DNA of 64,000 bases from Streptomyces sp. WM6378 (GCF_001279695.1 NZ_LGDD01000013.1:62001-126000), one strand, 5' to 3'; counted from the first letter of the stretch, positions 19,117 to 27,451 are shown. Notes: generated from the letters alone by a model not told the origin. Numbers and translations are program-made.

Positions 19117-19139
19117 CCTTGCAGAAATTCTTCGCAAGG
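19117..19139. promoter_or_regulatory. MalR-type operator, malE side
   Basis: CCTTGCAGAA (19117-19126) and TTCGCAAGG (19131-19139) form an imperfect inverted repeat, about 80 bp before the malE ATG. The arms match the CTTGC words in the cluster at 18996. A T/A-richer stretch TTGTTACG (19161-19168) downstream may include the malE -10 region, but I cannot assign the start site. Confidence 0.65.
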
Positions 19140-19219
19140 TCTTTCGGACTCCTTTCATCCTTGTTACGTTCCTGGCGATCCGGCGCCGTGATGGAGCGGC
19201 ACCCAGTGAAGGAGTTCTC

Positions 19220-20494
19220 ATGCGACGTGGCATAGCGGCCACCGCGCTCGCGGCGACCCTCGCGCTCGCGGCGACGGCCTGCGGTGGCAGCGACAGTGAC
19301 GGCGGCAAGGCGGACGGCCCCGTCACCATCACCTGGTGGGACACCTCGAACGCCACGAACGAGGCGCCCACGTACCAGGCGCTGGTCACGGAGTTCGAGA
19401 AGGCGAACCCGACGATCAAGGTGAAGTACGTCAACGTCGCCTTCGACCAGGCGCAGAACAAGTTCGACACCGCCGCCGGCGCCAAGGGCGCCCCGGACGT
19501 GCTGCGCGCCGAGGTCGGCTGGACGCCCGCGTTCGCCAAGAAGGGCTACTTCCTGCCGCTGGACGGCACCGAGGCCCTCGCCGACCAGGCCAAGTTCCGG
19601 CCGAACCTGATCAAGCAGGCCCAGTTCGACGGCAAGACCTACGGTGTCCCGCTGGTCACCGACACCCTGGCCCTCGTCTACAACAAGGCACTCTTCGCCC
19701 AGGCCGGCATCACCAAGGCCCCCGCCACCTGGGACGAGCTGAAGGCGGACGCCGCCCTCGTCAAGCAGAAGGCCGGCGTCGACGGCTACTGGGGCTCCAC
19801 CGCCGGGTACTACGCGCAGCCGTTCCTGTACGGCGAGGGCACCGACACGGTCGACGCCGCCGCCAAGAAGGTCACCATCGCAAGTGCCCCCGCAGTCAAG
19901 GGACTTGAGACCTGGAAGGGCCTGTTCGACGGCCCCGGCCTGCACAAGGCGGACGTCACCGCCGACGCGTACGCCCACATCCAGGACGCCTTCGTGAACG
20001 GCAAGGTCGCCGCCATCGTCCAGGGCCCGTGGGAGATCACCAACTTCTACAAGGGCTCCGCGTTCAAGGACAAGGCCAACCTCGGCATCGCCACCGTCCC
20101 GGCCGGCTCGGCCGGCAAGGCGGGCGCCCCGACCGGCGGCCACAACCTGTCCGTGTACGCGGGCTCCGACAAGGCGCACGCGGCCGCCGCGATGAAGTTC
20201 GTGGGCTTCATGACCTCGGCCAAGAGCCAGGAGACCATCGCGCTGAAGAACTCCACGCTGCCCACCCGCGAGGACGCCTACACCGCGCAGGTCAAGGCCG
20301 ACCCGGGCATCGCCGGCTTCCAGGGCGTCCTGGCCGCCGCCCAGCCGCGCCCCGAGCTGCCCGAGTACAGCTCGCTGTGGACCCCGATGGACACCACGCT
20401 GCCGAAGGTCGCCGACGGCAAGGAGTCCGTGGCCGACGCCACCAAGAGCCTCCAGCAGGACATGGCCAAGCTGGTCCCCGACTTCACCAAGTGA
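19220..20494 (+). CDS. malE: maltose/maltodextrin ABC transporter substrate-binding lipoprotein
   Basis: 424 residues. The signal peptide ends in LAATAC-G, a lipobox whose cysteine (about residue 21) would be lipidated. The mature part is a class I extracellular solute-binding protein with ITWWDTSNATNEAP, YGVPLVTDTLALVYNK and VNGKVAAIVQGPWEITNFYKG, typical of MalE-like sugar binders. AAGGAG lies 5 bases before the ATG. It is the first gene of malEFG-aglA2-lacI2, with MalR operators upstream and a strong hairpin right after its stop codon. No ATPase gene is in the operon; in Streptomyces a shared MsiK ATPase serves this type of importer, so one encoded elsewhere is likely. Confidence 0.95.
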   Translation: MRRGIAATALAATLALAATACGGSDSDGGKADGPVTITWWDTSNATNEAPTYQALVTEFEKANPTIKVKYVNVAFDQAQNKFDTAAGAKGAPDVLRAEVGWTPAFAKKGYFLPLDGTEALADQAKFRPNLIKQAQFDGKTYGVPLVTDTLALVYNKALFAQAGITKAPATWDELKADAALVKQKAGVDGYWGSTAGYYAQPFLYGEGTDTVDAAAKKVTIASAPAVKGLETWKGLFDGPGLHKADVTADAYAHIQDAFVNGKVAAIVQGPWEITNFYKGSAFKDKANLGIATVPAGSAGKAGAPTGGHNLSVYAGSDKAHAAAAMKFVGFMTSAKSQETIALKNSTLPTREDAYTAQVKADPGIAGFQGVLAAAQPRPELPEYSSLWTPMDTTLPKVADGKESVADATKSLQQDMAKLVPDFTK

Positions 20495-20499
20495 GCCCC

Positions 20500-20538
20500 G
20501 CCGCCGGGCCGTTCCCCCCCAGGGGACGGCCCGGCGGC
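20500..20538 (+). terminator. intra-operon hairpin between malE and malF
   Basis: GCCGCCGGGCCGT (20500-20512) and ACGGCCCGGCGGC (20526-20538) are perfect 13-base arms; the loop's C-run and G-run can extend the stem. It begins 6 bases after the malE stop. Such structures usually protect the binding-protein mRNA from 3' decay and reduce read-through, giving more MalE than permease. It lacks a T-run, so attenuation is likelier than full termination. Confidence 0.75.
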
Positions 20539-20575
20539 ACGCACGTCCGCCGAACTTCCCGGAAAAGGTGTCGAG

Positions 20576-21568
20576 ATGACCGTTGCCGTCGATGGCGCGG
20601 CCCCCAAGAGCGCGGCCAAGGCGCGCCGGGGGCCGCTGGAGCGCCTCAGGCAGTCCTGGCAGAAGCACTGGTACGCGTACGCGATGGTCGCGCCGATCGT
20701 CGTCGTGCTCGGCGTGCTCGTGCTCTATCCGCTCGTCCAGGGTTTCTACTACACGCTCACCGACGCCAACAGCCTCAACTCGGCGCGCACCATCGGCGCC
20801 AACCACATCGCCGCCACCTACGAGTTCGTCGGGCTGCACAACTACGCGGACGTCCTGTGGGGGCCGACCGCCTGGGACCGGTTCTGGTCGCACTTCATCT
20901 GGACGATCGTGTGGACGGTCGCCTGTGTGACCCTGCACTACGTCATCGGGCTCTCGCTCGCGCTGCTGCTCAACCAGAAGCTGCGCGGCCGCACCTTCTA
21001 CCGGATGGTGCTGATCCTGCCCTGGGCGGTCCCCACCTTCGTGACCGTCTTCTCCTGGCGCCTGATGCTCAGCGACTCGGGCATCGTGAACTCCGTACTC
21101 GGCACGCTCCACCTGCCGCAGCCCCAGTGGCTGGAGGAGCCGCACTTCCAGCAGCTCGCCGCGATCCTCGTCAACACCTGGGTCGGCGTGCCCTTCATGA
21201 TGATCTCGCTGCTCGGCGGCCTCCAGACGATCCCCGCTGAGCTGTACGAGGCCGCCGAGATGGACGGCGCGAGCGCCTGGCAGCGCTTCCGCCACGTGAC
21301 CCTGCCGGGTCTTCGTCCGGTCAGCGCCACGGTCGTACTGCTCGGCATCATCTGGACGTTCAACCAGTTCGTGATCATCTTCCTGCTCTTCGGCAACGGC
21401 GGCGCTCCGGACGCCCAGATCCTGGTCACCTGGGCCTACCGGCTCGGCTTCGGACAGCAGCCCCGCGACTTCGCGCAGTCCGCCACCTACGGCGTGCTGC
21501 TGCTCTCCATCCTGATCGTCTTCACCTCCTTCTACCGGCGCTGGCTGGCCCGCAATGAACAGGTCTGA
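20576..21568 (+). CDS. malF: maltose/maltodextrin ABC transporter permease MalF
   Basis: 330 residues with six main membrane segments, starting with MVAPIVVVLGVLVLYPLVQGFYYTL. The EAA loop that docks the ATPase is EAAEMDGASAWQRFRHVTLPGL (the core read is EAAEMDGAS...LP). AAGGTG precedes the ATG. It lies 81 bp after malE, with the hairpin between, and overlaps or abuts malG, so MalF and MalG are translated together as a heterodimeric pore. MalF of Streptomyces lacks the long periplasmic loop of the E. coli protein, and this one has the short form. Confidence 0.94.
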   Translation: MTVAVDGAAPKSAAKARRGPLERLRQSWQKHWYAYAMVAPIVVVLGVLVLYPLVQGFYYTLTDANSLNSARTIGANHIAATYEFVGLHNYADVLWGPTAWDRFWSHFIWTIVWTVACVTLHYVIGLSLALLLNQKLRGRTFYRMVLILPWAVPTFVTVFSWRLMLSDSGIVNSVLGTLHLPQPQWLEEPHFQQLAAILVNTWVGVPFMMISLLGGLQTIPAELYEAAEMDGASAWQRFRHVTLPGLRPVSATVVLLGIIWTFNQFVIIFLLFGNGGAPDAQILVTWAYRLGFGQQPRDFAQSATYGVLLLSILIVFTSFYRRWLARNEQV

Positions 21569-22427
21569 TGCCCCCATGGCTACCAAGGTCGTTTCCCGGG
21601 ACCACGCCCGGCGCCGCACCGCCGTCCTGTCGCACCTGGCGCTGAGCGTCGCCGGCCTCGTCGCCCTCTTCCCGATCGTCTGGCTGGTCTTCATCTCGCT
21701 CGGCCCGGACAAGGACGACTACCTGCACCCCGACCGGATCTGGTCGAAGCTCTCCTTCTCCAACTACGCGTTCGTCACCGAGCACACCAGGTTCTTCACC
21801 TGGCTCGGCAACACCGCCCTGATCGCCGGCCTGACCTGCGTCATCGGCGTGATGTTCGCGGCCACCACCGGCTACGCGGTGTCCCGGATGCGCTTCCCCG
21901 GCTACAAGAAGCTGATGTGGGTGCTGCTCGTCACCCAGATGTTCCCGATCGCCGTACTGATCGTGCCGATGTACCAGATCCTCGGCGACCTCGGCCTCAT
22001 CGACACCTACGGCGGCCTGATCCTGGTGTACTGCTCCACCGCCGTGCCGTACTGCGCGTGGATGCTCAAGGGGTACTTCGACTCGATCCCCATCGAGATC
22101 GACGAGGCGGGCCGGGTCGACGGCCTCACCCCGTTCGGCACCTTCTTCCGGCTCATCCTGCCGCTGGCACGCCCGGGCCTGGCGGTCGCCGCCTTCTACA
22201 CCTGCCTCACCGCGTGGGGCGAGGTGGCGTTCGCCTCCACGTTCATGCTCGACGACGGCAAGTACACGCTCGCCGTGGGCCTGTTCAGCTTCGTCAGCCA
22301 GCACGACGCCCAGTGGAACTACATGGCCGCCACCGCCGTACTCATCGCCATCCCCGTCTCCGCCGTGTTCTACCTCGTGCAGAAGCACCTGGTCACCGGC
22401 ATGACCGCGGGTGCCACCAAGGGTTGA
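21555..22427 (+). CDS. malG: maltose/maltodextrin ABC transporter permease MalG
   Basis: 290 residues from the ATG at 21555, or 283 from the ATG at 21576; neither has a clear ribosome site, and the first overlaps malF by 14 bases. There are six membrane segments, starting with LALSVAGLVALFPIVWLVFISLG. The EAA loop is IEIDEAGRVDGLTPFGTFFRL followed by PLARPG. It pairs with MalF as the inner-membrane channel. The 76-bp gap to aglA2 contains a hairpin of the dispersed repeat type. Confidence 0.93.
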   Translation: MNRSDAPMATKVVSRDHARRRTAVLSHLALSVAGLVALFPIVWLVFISLGPDKDDYLHPDRIWSKLSFSNYAFVTEHTRFFTWLGNTALIAGLTCVIGVMFAATTGYAVSRMRFPGYKKLMWVLLVTQMFPIAVLIVPMYQILGDLGLIDTYGGLILVYCSTAVPYCAWMLKGYFDSIPIEIDEAGRVDGLTPFGTFFRLILPLARPGLAVAAFYTCLTAWGEVAFASTFMLDDGKYTLAVGLFSFVSQHDAQWNYMAATAVLIAIPVSAVFYLVQKHLVTGMTAGATKG

Positions 22428-22465
22428 GCCGGGCCTCGCCCCGGCTCCCGAAGAACAGCGAAGGC

Positions 22466-22490
22466 TCGGGGGTTTACGCCCCCAGACCCC
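22466..22490 (+). repeat. dispersed GC hairpin repeat between malG and aglA2
   Basis: GGGGG (22468-22472) pairs with CCCCC (22479-22483), followed by AGACCCC. The unit GGGGGTT-x-x-x-GCCCCCAGACCCC closely matches the hairpin at 15237-15260, so the two are copies of one short element. Here it sits inside an operon, upstream of the aglA2 ribosome site, and could reduce read-through. Confidence 0.6.
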
Positions 22491-22503
22491 CCTTAAGGAC
22501 GAC

Positions 22504-24153
22504 ATGACCCAGCACTTCACCGCCCCCGACCGCCTCACCGGGAAGACCGGCACGCAGTGGTGGCGGGACGCCGTGATCTACCAGGTCTATCCGCGCAGCT
22601 TCGCCGACGGCAACGGCGACGGCATGGGCGACCTCGAAGGCGTGCGCGGCCGGCTGCCGTACCTGCGCGACCTCGGCGTCGACGCCGTCTGGCTCTCCCC
22701 CTTCTACGCGTCCCCGCAGGCCGACGCCGGCTACGACGTCGCCGACTACCGGGCCATCGACCCGATGTTCGGCACCCTCCTCGACGCGGACGCGCTGATC
22801 CGCGACGCGCACGAGCTGGGCCTGCGCATCATCGTCGACCTCGTACCGAACCATTCCTCCGACCAGCACGAGTGGTTCAAGCGCGCCCTCAAGGACGGCC
22901 CGGGCTCGCCGCTGCGGGCCCGCTACCACTTCCGCCCCGGCAAGGGCGCGGACGGCGAACTCCCGCCCAACGACTGGGAGTCCATCTTCGGCGGGCCCGC
23001 CTGGACCCGCACCGAGGACGGCGAGTGGTACCTGCACCTCTTCGCCCCCGAGCAGCCCGACCTGAACTGGGACCACCCGGCCGTCGCCGACGAGTTCCGC
23101 TCCATCCTGCGCTTCTGGCTCGACATGGGCGTCGACGGCTTCCGCATCGACGTCGCGCACGGCCTCGTCAAGGCGCCAGGGCTGCCCGACATCGGCGGCC
23201 ACGACCAGCTCAAGCTGCTCGGCAACGACATCATGCCGTTCTTCGACCAGGAGGGCGTCCACGAGATCTACCGCTCGTGGCGGACCATCCTCGACGAGTA
23301 CGACGGCGAGCGCATCGCGGTCGCCGAGGCGTGGACGCCCACGGTCGAGCGGACCGCGAACTACGTGCGCCCCGACGAACTCCACCAGGCCTTCAACTTC
23401 CAGTACCTGGGCGCCCCTTGGGACGCGGCGGCACTGCGCGAGGTCATCGACGTCTCGCTCGCCGCGATGCGCCCGGTCGGTGCCCCGGCCACCTGGGTCC
23501 TGTCCAACCACGACGTCACCCGGCACGCCACCCGCTTCGCCAACCCGCAGGGCCTCGGCACCCAGCTGCGCACCCCGGGCGACCGCGAGCTCGGCCTGCG
23601 CCGGGCCCGCGCGGCCACCCTCCTGATGCTCGCCCTGCCCGGCTCGGCGTACGTCTACCAGGGCGAGGAGCTCGGGCTTCCCGACGTCACCGACCTGCCC
23701 GACGAGGTGCGCCAGGACCCGTCGTTCTTCCGCGCGGCCGGCCAGGACGGCTTCCGCGACGGCTGCCGCGTCCCGATCCCGTGGACCGTCGAAGGCAGCT
23801 CGTACGGGTTCGGCAGCGGCGGCAGCTGGCTCCCGCAGCCCGGCTCGTGGGGTGGGCTCAGCGTCGAGGCGCAGACCGGCGACGCGGACTCCACGCTTGA
23901 GCTCTACCGCAGGGCCATCGCTGCCCGCCGCGCCCACCCGGGCCTCGGCGCCGGGGACGACGTGGAGTGGCTGGACGCCCCCGAGGGCGTGCTCGCCTTC
24001 GCCCGCGAGGGCTTCGTGTGCACGGTGAACCTGACGGGGGAGCCTGTCTCGCTGCCGACGCCCGGCCGCGTCGTCCTGGCGAGCGCCCAACTGGCCGTAG
24101 TGGACGGGCAGTTCGAGCTCCCTGCCGACACGACGGTGTGGTGGACGGTGTGA
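22504..24153 (+). CDS. aglA: GH13 alpha-glucosidase (second copy, in the malEFG operon)
   Basis: 549 residues, cytoplasmic. It has DLVPNHSSDQHEWF, DGFRIDVAHGLVK with the nucleophile Asp, AVAEAW with the acid/base Glu and VLSNHDVTRH. AAGGA lies 8 bases before the ATG at 22504; the frame is open further upstream without support. It is the S. coelicolor-style aglA position, downstream of malG. Compared with the copy at 17326 it has an extra segment NPQGLGTQLRTPGDREL after the NHD motif, which may change substrate length preference. The TGA stop overlaps the GTG start of the LacI gene behind it. Confidence 0.92.
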   Translation: MTQHFTAPDRLTGKTGTQWWRDAVIYQVYPRSFADGNGDGMGDLEGVRGRLPYLRDLGVDAVWLSPFYASPQADAGYDVADYRAIDPMFGTLLDADALIRDAHELGLRIIVDLVPNHSSDQHEWFKRALKDGPGSPLRARYHFRPGKGADGELPPNDWESIFGGPAWTRTEDGEWYLHLFAPEQPDLNWDHPAVADEFRSILRFWLDMGVDGFRIDVAHGLVKAPGLPDIGGHDQLKLLGNDIMPFFDQEGVHEIYRSWRTILDEYDGERIAVAEAWTPTVERTANYVRPDELHQAFNFQYLGAPWDAAALREVIDVSLAAMRPVGAPATWVLSNHDVTRHATRFANPQGLGTQLRTPGDRELGLRRARAATLLMLALPGSAYVYQGEELGLPDVTDLPDEVRQDPSFFRAAGQDGFRDGCRVPIPWTVEGSSYGFGSGGSWLPQPGSWGGLSVEAQTGDADSTLELYRRAIAARRAHPGLGAGDDVEWLDAPEGVLAFAREGFVCTVNLTGEPVSLPTPGRVVLASAQLAVVDGQFELPADTTVWWTV

Positions 24154-25187
24154 GCCATGCCGCGCAGCAGGCCGGGCCGCGCCTCGCGGAGATAGCGGCC
24201 CAGGCCGCCGTCAGCGAGGCCACCGTCAGCCGCGTGCTCAACGGCAGGCCCGGGGTCGCCGACGCCACCCGGCAGCGCGTGCTCGCGGCCCTGGACGTGC
24301 TCGGCTGGGAGCGCCCGGCCCGGCTGCGCCGGCGCAGCGAGGGGCTGATCGGCCTGGTCACCCCGGAGCTGACCAATCCGATCTTCCCCGCCTTCGCGCA
24401 GGCGGTGGAACAGGTCCTCGCGGGTCACGGCTACACGCCCGTGCTGTGCACCCAACTGCCGGGCGGGGCAACGGAGGACGAGCTCGTCGAGCAGTTGGAG
24501 GAGCGCGGTGTCAACGGCATCGTGTTCCTGTCCGGCCTGCACGCGGACACCTCCGCCGACCCGGCCCGCTATCTGGCCCTGGCCGAGCGGGGCGTGCCGT
24601 ACGTGCTGGTCAACGGGTACAACGAGGCGATCCGGGGCCCCTTCGTCTCCCTCGACGACCACGCGGCGATCCGGATGGCGGTGGGGCACCTGGCCGACCT
24701 CGGGCACACCCGGATCGGGCTCGCGGTCGGACCGCTGCGGTACTCGCCGTCCCGCCGCAAGACCGAGGGATTCGCGGCGGCCCTCGGCGAGCGCCTCGGG
24801 CTGCGCGAGGAGGAGGCGGCGGCTTACACCAAGCCCACTCTCTACAGCGTGGAGGGCGGCCAGGTCGCCGCGGGCGCGCTGCTCGGCCAGGGCTGTACGG
24901 GCATCGTCTGCGGCAGCGACATGATGGCCCTCGGAGTGGTGCGCGCGGCCCGCGAACGCGGCCTCGACGTGCCGGGCGACGTCTCGGTGGTGGGCTTCGA
25001 CGACTCCCAGCTCATTGCCTTCACGGACCCGCCGCTGACCACGGTGCGCCAGCCGGTACAGGCGATGGCGGCGGCCGCGGTGTCGGCCCTCCTGGAGGAA
25101 ATCACCGGAACCCCCGTCCAGCGAACGGAGTTCGTCTTCCAGCCGGAGCTGGTGGTACGGGGGTCCACGGCGGGGGTGCGGGGGTGA
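24150..25187 (+). CDS. LacI-family regulator, second copy, coupled to aglA2
   Basis: 345 residues. It has a LacI helix-turn-helix (RLAEIAAQAAVSEATVSRVLNG) and effector domain (LIGLVTPELTNPIFPAFAQA, VSVVGFDDSQLIAFTDPPLTT). The start is the GTG at 24150, where GTGA overlaps the aglA2 TGA, so it is translationally coupled to the enzyme gene. It is clearly a paralogue of MalR at 16272, with diverged residues in the sugar-binding region (VNGYNEAIRGPFVS against VDGFSPKVQAPFIS). Because the DNA-recognition helix is nearly the same as in MalR, both may bind the CTTGCA sites; whether it responds to the same sugar is unknown. Confidence 0.88.
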   Translation: MSHAAQQAGPRLAEIAAQAAVSEATVSRVLNGRPGVADATRQRVLAALDVLGWERPARLRRRSEGLIGLVTPELTNPIFPAFAQAVEQVLAGHGYTPVLCTQLPGGATEDELVEQLEERGVNGIVFLSGLHADTSADPARYLALAERGVPYVLVNGYNEAIRGPFVSLDDHAAIRMAVGHLADLGHTRIGLAVGPLRYSPSRRKTEGFAAALGERLGLREEEAAAYTKPTLYSVEGGQVAAGALLGQGCTGIVCGSDMMALGVVRAARERGLDVPGDVSVVGFDDSQLIAFTDPPLTTVRQPVQAMAAAAVSALLEEITGTPVQRTEFVFQPELVVRGSTAGVRG

Positions 25188-25211
25188 CCCTGCGGCCACC
25201 CCCGGGCCGGG

Positions 25212-25682
25212 TCAGAACGGCTTGGTCGGCAGGTACTTGCCGTCCAGGGTGATCACGGCCCGCTCGCCGCCCTCGGGGTCGGCGACCTTCTTCACGTCCA
25301 GCTTGAAGTTGATCGCGCTGATGATGCCGTCCCCGAACTGCTCGTGCACCAGGGCCTTCAGCGTCGTGCCGTACACCTGGAGCATCTCGTAGAAACGGTA
25401 GATCGTCGGGTCGGTGGGGATGCCGCCCGGGATCGAGCCGCGGCTCGGGATGGTGGTCAGGAGCAGCGCCGCGTCGTCGTCGAGGTCGAGCAGGGCGGCG
25501 ACGGCCCGCGCGGACTCGGTGGGCAGCGGGTGCTGGCCGAGCACGGCCGCGGTGACGAAGGCGACCGAGAGGCCCGCGACATCCGCGATCTGCTGCCACG
25601 ACAGGTCCTTGCGGACCTTCGCCTCGACGGCGGCGGTGGCGATGGCCTGACGGGCGGTGGTGTCGAACGTGGCGTGGGTCAT
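25212..25682 (-). CDS. cynS: cyanate hydratase (cyanase)
   Basis: 156 residues. The N-terminal helix-turn-helix-like domain is followed by the highly conserved catalytic domain [20 protein letters not shown] and [15 protein letters not shown], which carry the Arg, Glu and Ser catalytic residues of E. coli CynS. The enzyme makes CO2 and carbamate, then ammonia, from cyanate and bicarbonate, so it supplies nitrogen and detoxifies cyanate. It lies 43 bp after the carbonic anhydrase gene on the same strand. The length is the normal decamer-forming size. Confidence 0.96.
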   Translation of the reverse strand: MTHATFDTTARQAIATAAVEAKVRKDLSWQQIADVAGLSVAFVTAAVLGQHPLPTESARAVAALLDLDDDAALLLTTIPSRGSIPGGIPTDPTIYRFYEMLQVYGTTLKALVHEQFGDGIISAINFKLDVKKVADPEGGERAVITLDGKYLPTKPF

Positions 25683-25725
25683 GGGGTAACTCCTTCGAGG
25701 GTTAGGTCAGTTGAGGGGGGGCTGG

Positions 25726-26289
25726 TCAGGCGTCGAGTCGCTCGACCGTGCCGGTCGGGATGTCGTAGACCCAGCCGTGCAGCGTGAGCCGGTGTTCGGT
25801 CAGGGCGCGGGCCACCGAGGGGTGCGTCGCGAGGTTCGCGAGCTGGGCCCGTACGTTGCCGCGCACCAGGGCGGCAAGGTCCACGGCGGCCGCGCGGGCC
25901 GGGGCCGCGTCCGCGTGCCGCAGCCAGTCGGCGATGGCGGGCATGCCGGAGAGGTCGTGGTGCTCGGCGAGCGCGGTCATCGCGCCGCAGGCGGAGTGGC
26001 CGCAGACCACGACGTCGCTGACGCCGAGGACGGCGACGGCGTACTCGATGCTGGCCGCGACACCGTCCGGGCCCGGGGTGTGGGCGGGCACCAGGTTCCC
26101 TGCCGTGCGGATCACGAAGAGCTCGCCCGGCTCGCTCTGGGTGATCAGTTCGGGGACCACCCGGGCGTCCGAGCAGCTGATGAACAGCGTCTTGGGGCGG
26201 TGGGTGGCGGCGAGGTGGGCGAAGAGGTCCGCCTTGGCGGGGAAGACGCCGCGCTGGAACTGTGCGACGCCCTCGGCGAGGTTTTGCAT
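25726..26289 (-). CDS. cynT: beta-carbonic anhydrase of the cyanate operon
   Basis: 187 residues. Zinc ligands are in SCSDARV (Cys, with the Asp-Arg dyad) and HSACGAM (His and Cys). It recycles the CO2 released by cyanase to bicarbonate, which cyanase needs as a co-substrate. AGGGAG lies 7 bases before the ATG at 26289. It heads the cynT-cynS unit, divergent from the LysR regulator CynR, the same layout as in E. coli apart from the missing CynX transporter. Confidence 0.93.
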   Translation of the reverse strand: MQNLAEGVAQFQRGVFPAKADLFAHLAATHRPKTLFISCSDARVVPELITQSEPGELFVIRTAGNLVPAHTPGPDGVAASIEYAVAVLGVSDVVVCGHSACGAMTALAEHHDLSGMPAIADWLRHADAAPARAAAVDLAALVRGNVRAQLANLATHPSVARALTEHRLTLHGWVYDIPTGTVERLDA

Positions 26290-26385
26290 GGTCACTCCCT
26301 TCGGTGGTGGCCGGCCCCGAGGGGCTGACGAGATCCACCATGCATGACCAGCTGCTATAGCGTCCAAGACGCAATTTCGATGTCT

Positions 26386-26406
26386 ACTATCGACCACATC
26401 TATAGT
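26386..26406. promoter_or_regulatory. LysR-type operator in cynR/cynT divergent region
   Basis: ACTAT (26386-26390) and ATAGT (26402-26406) form a perfect inverted repeat with exactly 11 bases between, the T-N11-A box bound by LysR regulators. It ends 7 bases before the cynR start, a position suited to autorepression. A further CTATAG at 26355-26360 may be a second half-site nearer the cynT promoter. Confidence 0.72.
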
Positions 26407-26413
26407 TGAATCC

Positions 26414-27307
26414 ATGGCCCCGGAACTGCGTCATCTGCGCTACCTGCTCGCCGTCGCCGAGCAGGGCAACTTCACCCGCGCCGCCGAAGAGCTGCGGATC
26501 TCCCAGCCCACCCTGTCCCAGCAGATCAAGCAGCTGGAGCGCGCGGTCGGCGTCCAGCTCCTCGACCGCACCGGCCGCTCGGTCCGGCTCACGGACGCGG
26601 GGGAGACCTACGCCCACTACGCGCGGCGCGCCCTGCGGGACCTGGCCGCCGCCGAGCGTGCCGTCCTGGACATCGCCGACCTCTCGCGCGGCAGCCTGCG
26701 CCTCGCGGTGACCCCGACCTTCACCGCGTACCTGGTCGGCCCCCTCGTCGCGGAACTGCACACCCGGCACCCCTCGATCACCCTGGACGTAAGGGAGTTG
26801 GCGCAGGACCGCATCGAGGCCGGGCTGCTCGCCGACGAACTCGACCTCGGCATCGCCTTCGACGGCCCGCACCTGCCCGGCATCGAGGCGACGGCCCTGT
26901 TCACCGAGACCCTCGGTCTCGTCGTCGGAGCCCCGGGCCCGGAGGGAGCGCTCACCGTGCACGAGCTGGCGGGGCGTCAACTCGCCCTGCTGAGCGGCGA
27001 CTTCGCGACCCGGGGTCACATCGACGCCTATCTCGGCCACCATCGCGTCACCCCGAGCATCGCCGTCGAGGCCAACTCCATCCAGGCGCTGACCGAGATC
27101 GTGCGCCGCACCGTGCTCGCCACCGTCCTGCCCGACGCCGTCACGCACGACCACCCGTACCTGGCGCCCGTCGCGCTCGATCCGCCCCTGCCCGCCCGCA
27201 CGGTCGCCCTGCTGCGCCGCGAGAGCGCGTACCGCAGCGCCGCCGCCCGGGAGTTCACCCGGCTCACCCAGGACCTCGTCCGCGCCCGGGGCTACGCCCC
27301 CGCCTGA
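26414..27307 (+). CDS. cynR: LysR-family regulator CynR
   Basis: 297 residues. The N-terminal winged helix is LRHLRYLLAVAEQGNFTRAAEELRI followed by SQPTLSQQIKQLE, and a LysR substrate-binding domain occupies about 90-295. Its position, divergent from carbonic anhydrase and cyanase genes, identifies it as CynR, which in E. coli activates cynTSX in response to cyanate. The start has no strong ribosome site and follows the T-N11-A box closely. Confidence 0.9.
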   Translation: MAPELRHLRYLLAVAEQGNFTRAAEELRISQPTLSQQIKQLERAVGVQLLDRTGRSVRLTDAGETYAHYARRALRDLAAAERAVLDIADLSRGSLRLAVTPTFTAYLVGPLVAELHTRHPSITLDVRELAQDRIEAGLLADELDLGIAFDGPHLPGIEATALFTETLGLVVGAPGPEGALTVHELAGRQLALLSGDFATRGHIDAYLGHHRVTPSIAVEANSIQALTEIVRRTVLATVLPDAVTHDHPYLAPVALDPPLPARTVALLRRESAYRSAAAREFTRLTQDLVRARGYAPA

Positions 27308-27386
27308 CTCCCGATCGCGCCACGCTCACGTGCCGCGCAACTCCTTGCAGACGAGCAATCTCACGCTCCGGATTCTGCCCAAACCA

Positions 27387-27451
27387 TTGACCTGATCCTT
27401 ACGCCCTCCTACGGTCACCTGCTCAGAAGCGCTTTCAGTCTTGCTGCAAGA
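27387..27451 (+). promoter_or_regulatory. amylase promoter with MalR-type operator
   Basis: TTGACC (27387-27392), 17 bases, then TACGGT (27410-27415) form a good sigma-HrdB-type promoter. Just downstream are AAGCGCTT (27427-27434), a LacI-family-like palindrome, and TCTTGCTGCAAGA (27439-27451), an inverted repeat of the CTTGC word used at the mal operators. A repressor bound there would block transcription start or clearance, giving maltose-inducible and glucose-repressed amylase. Confidence 0.7.
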
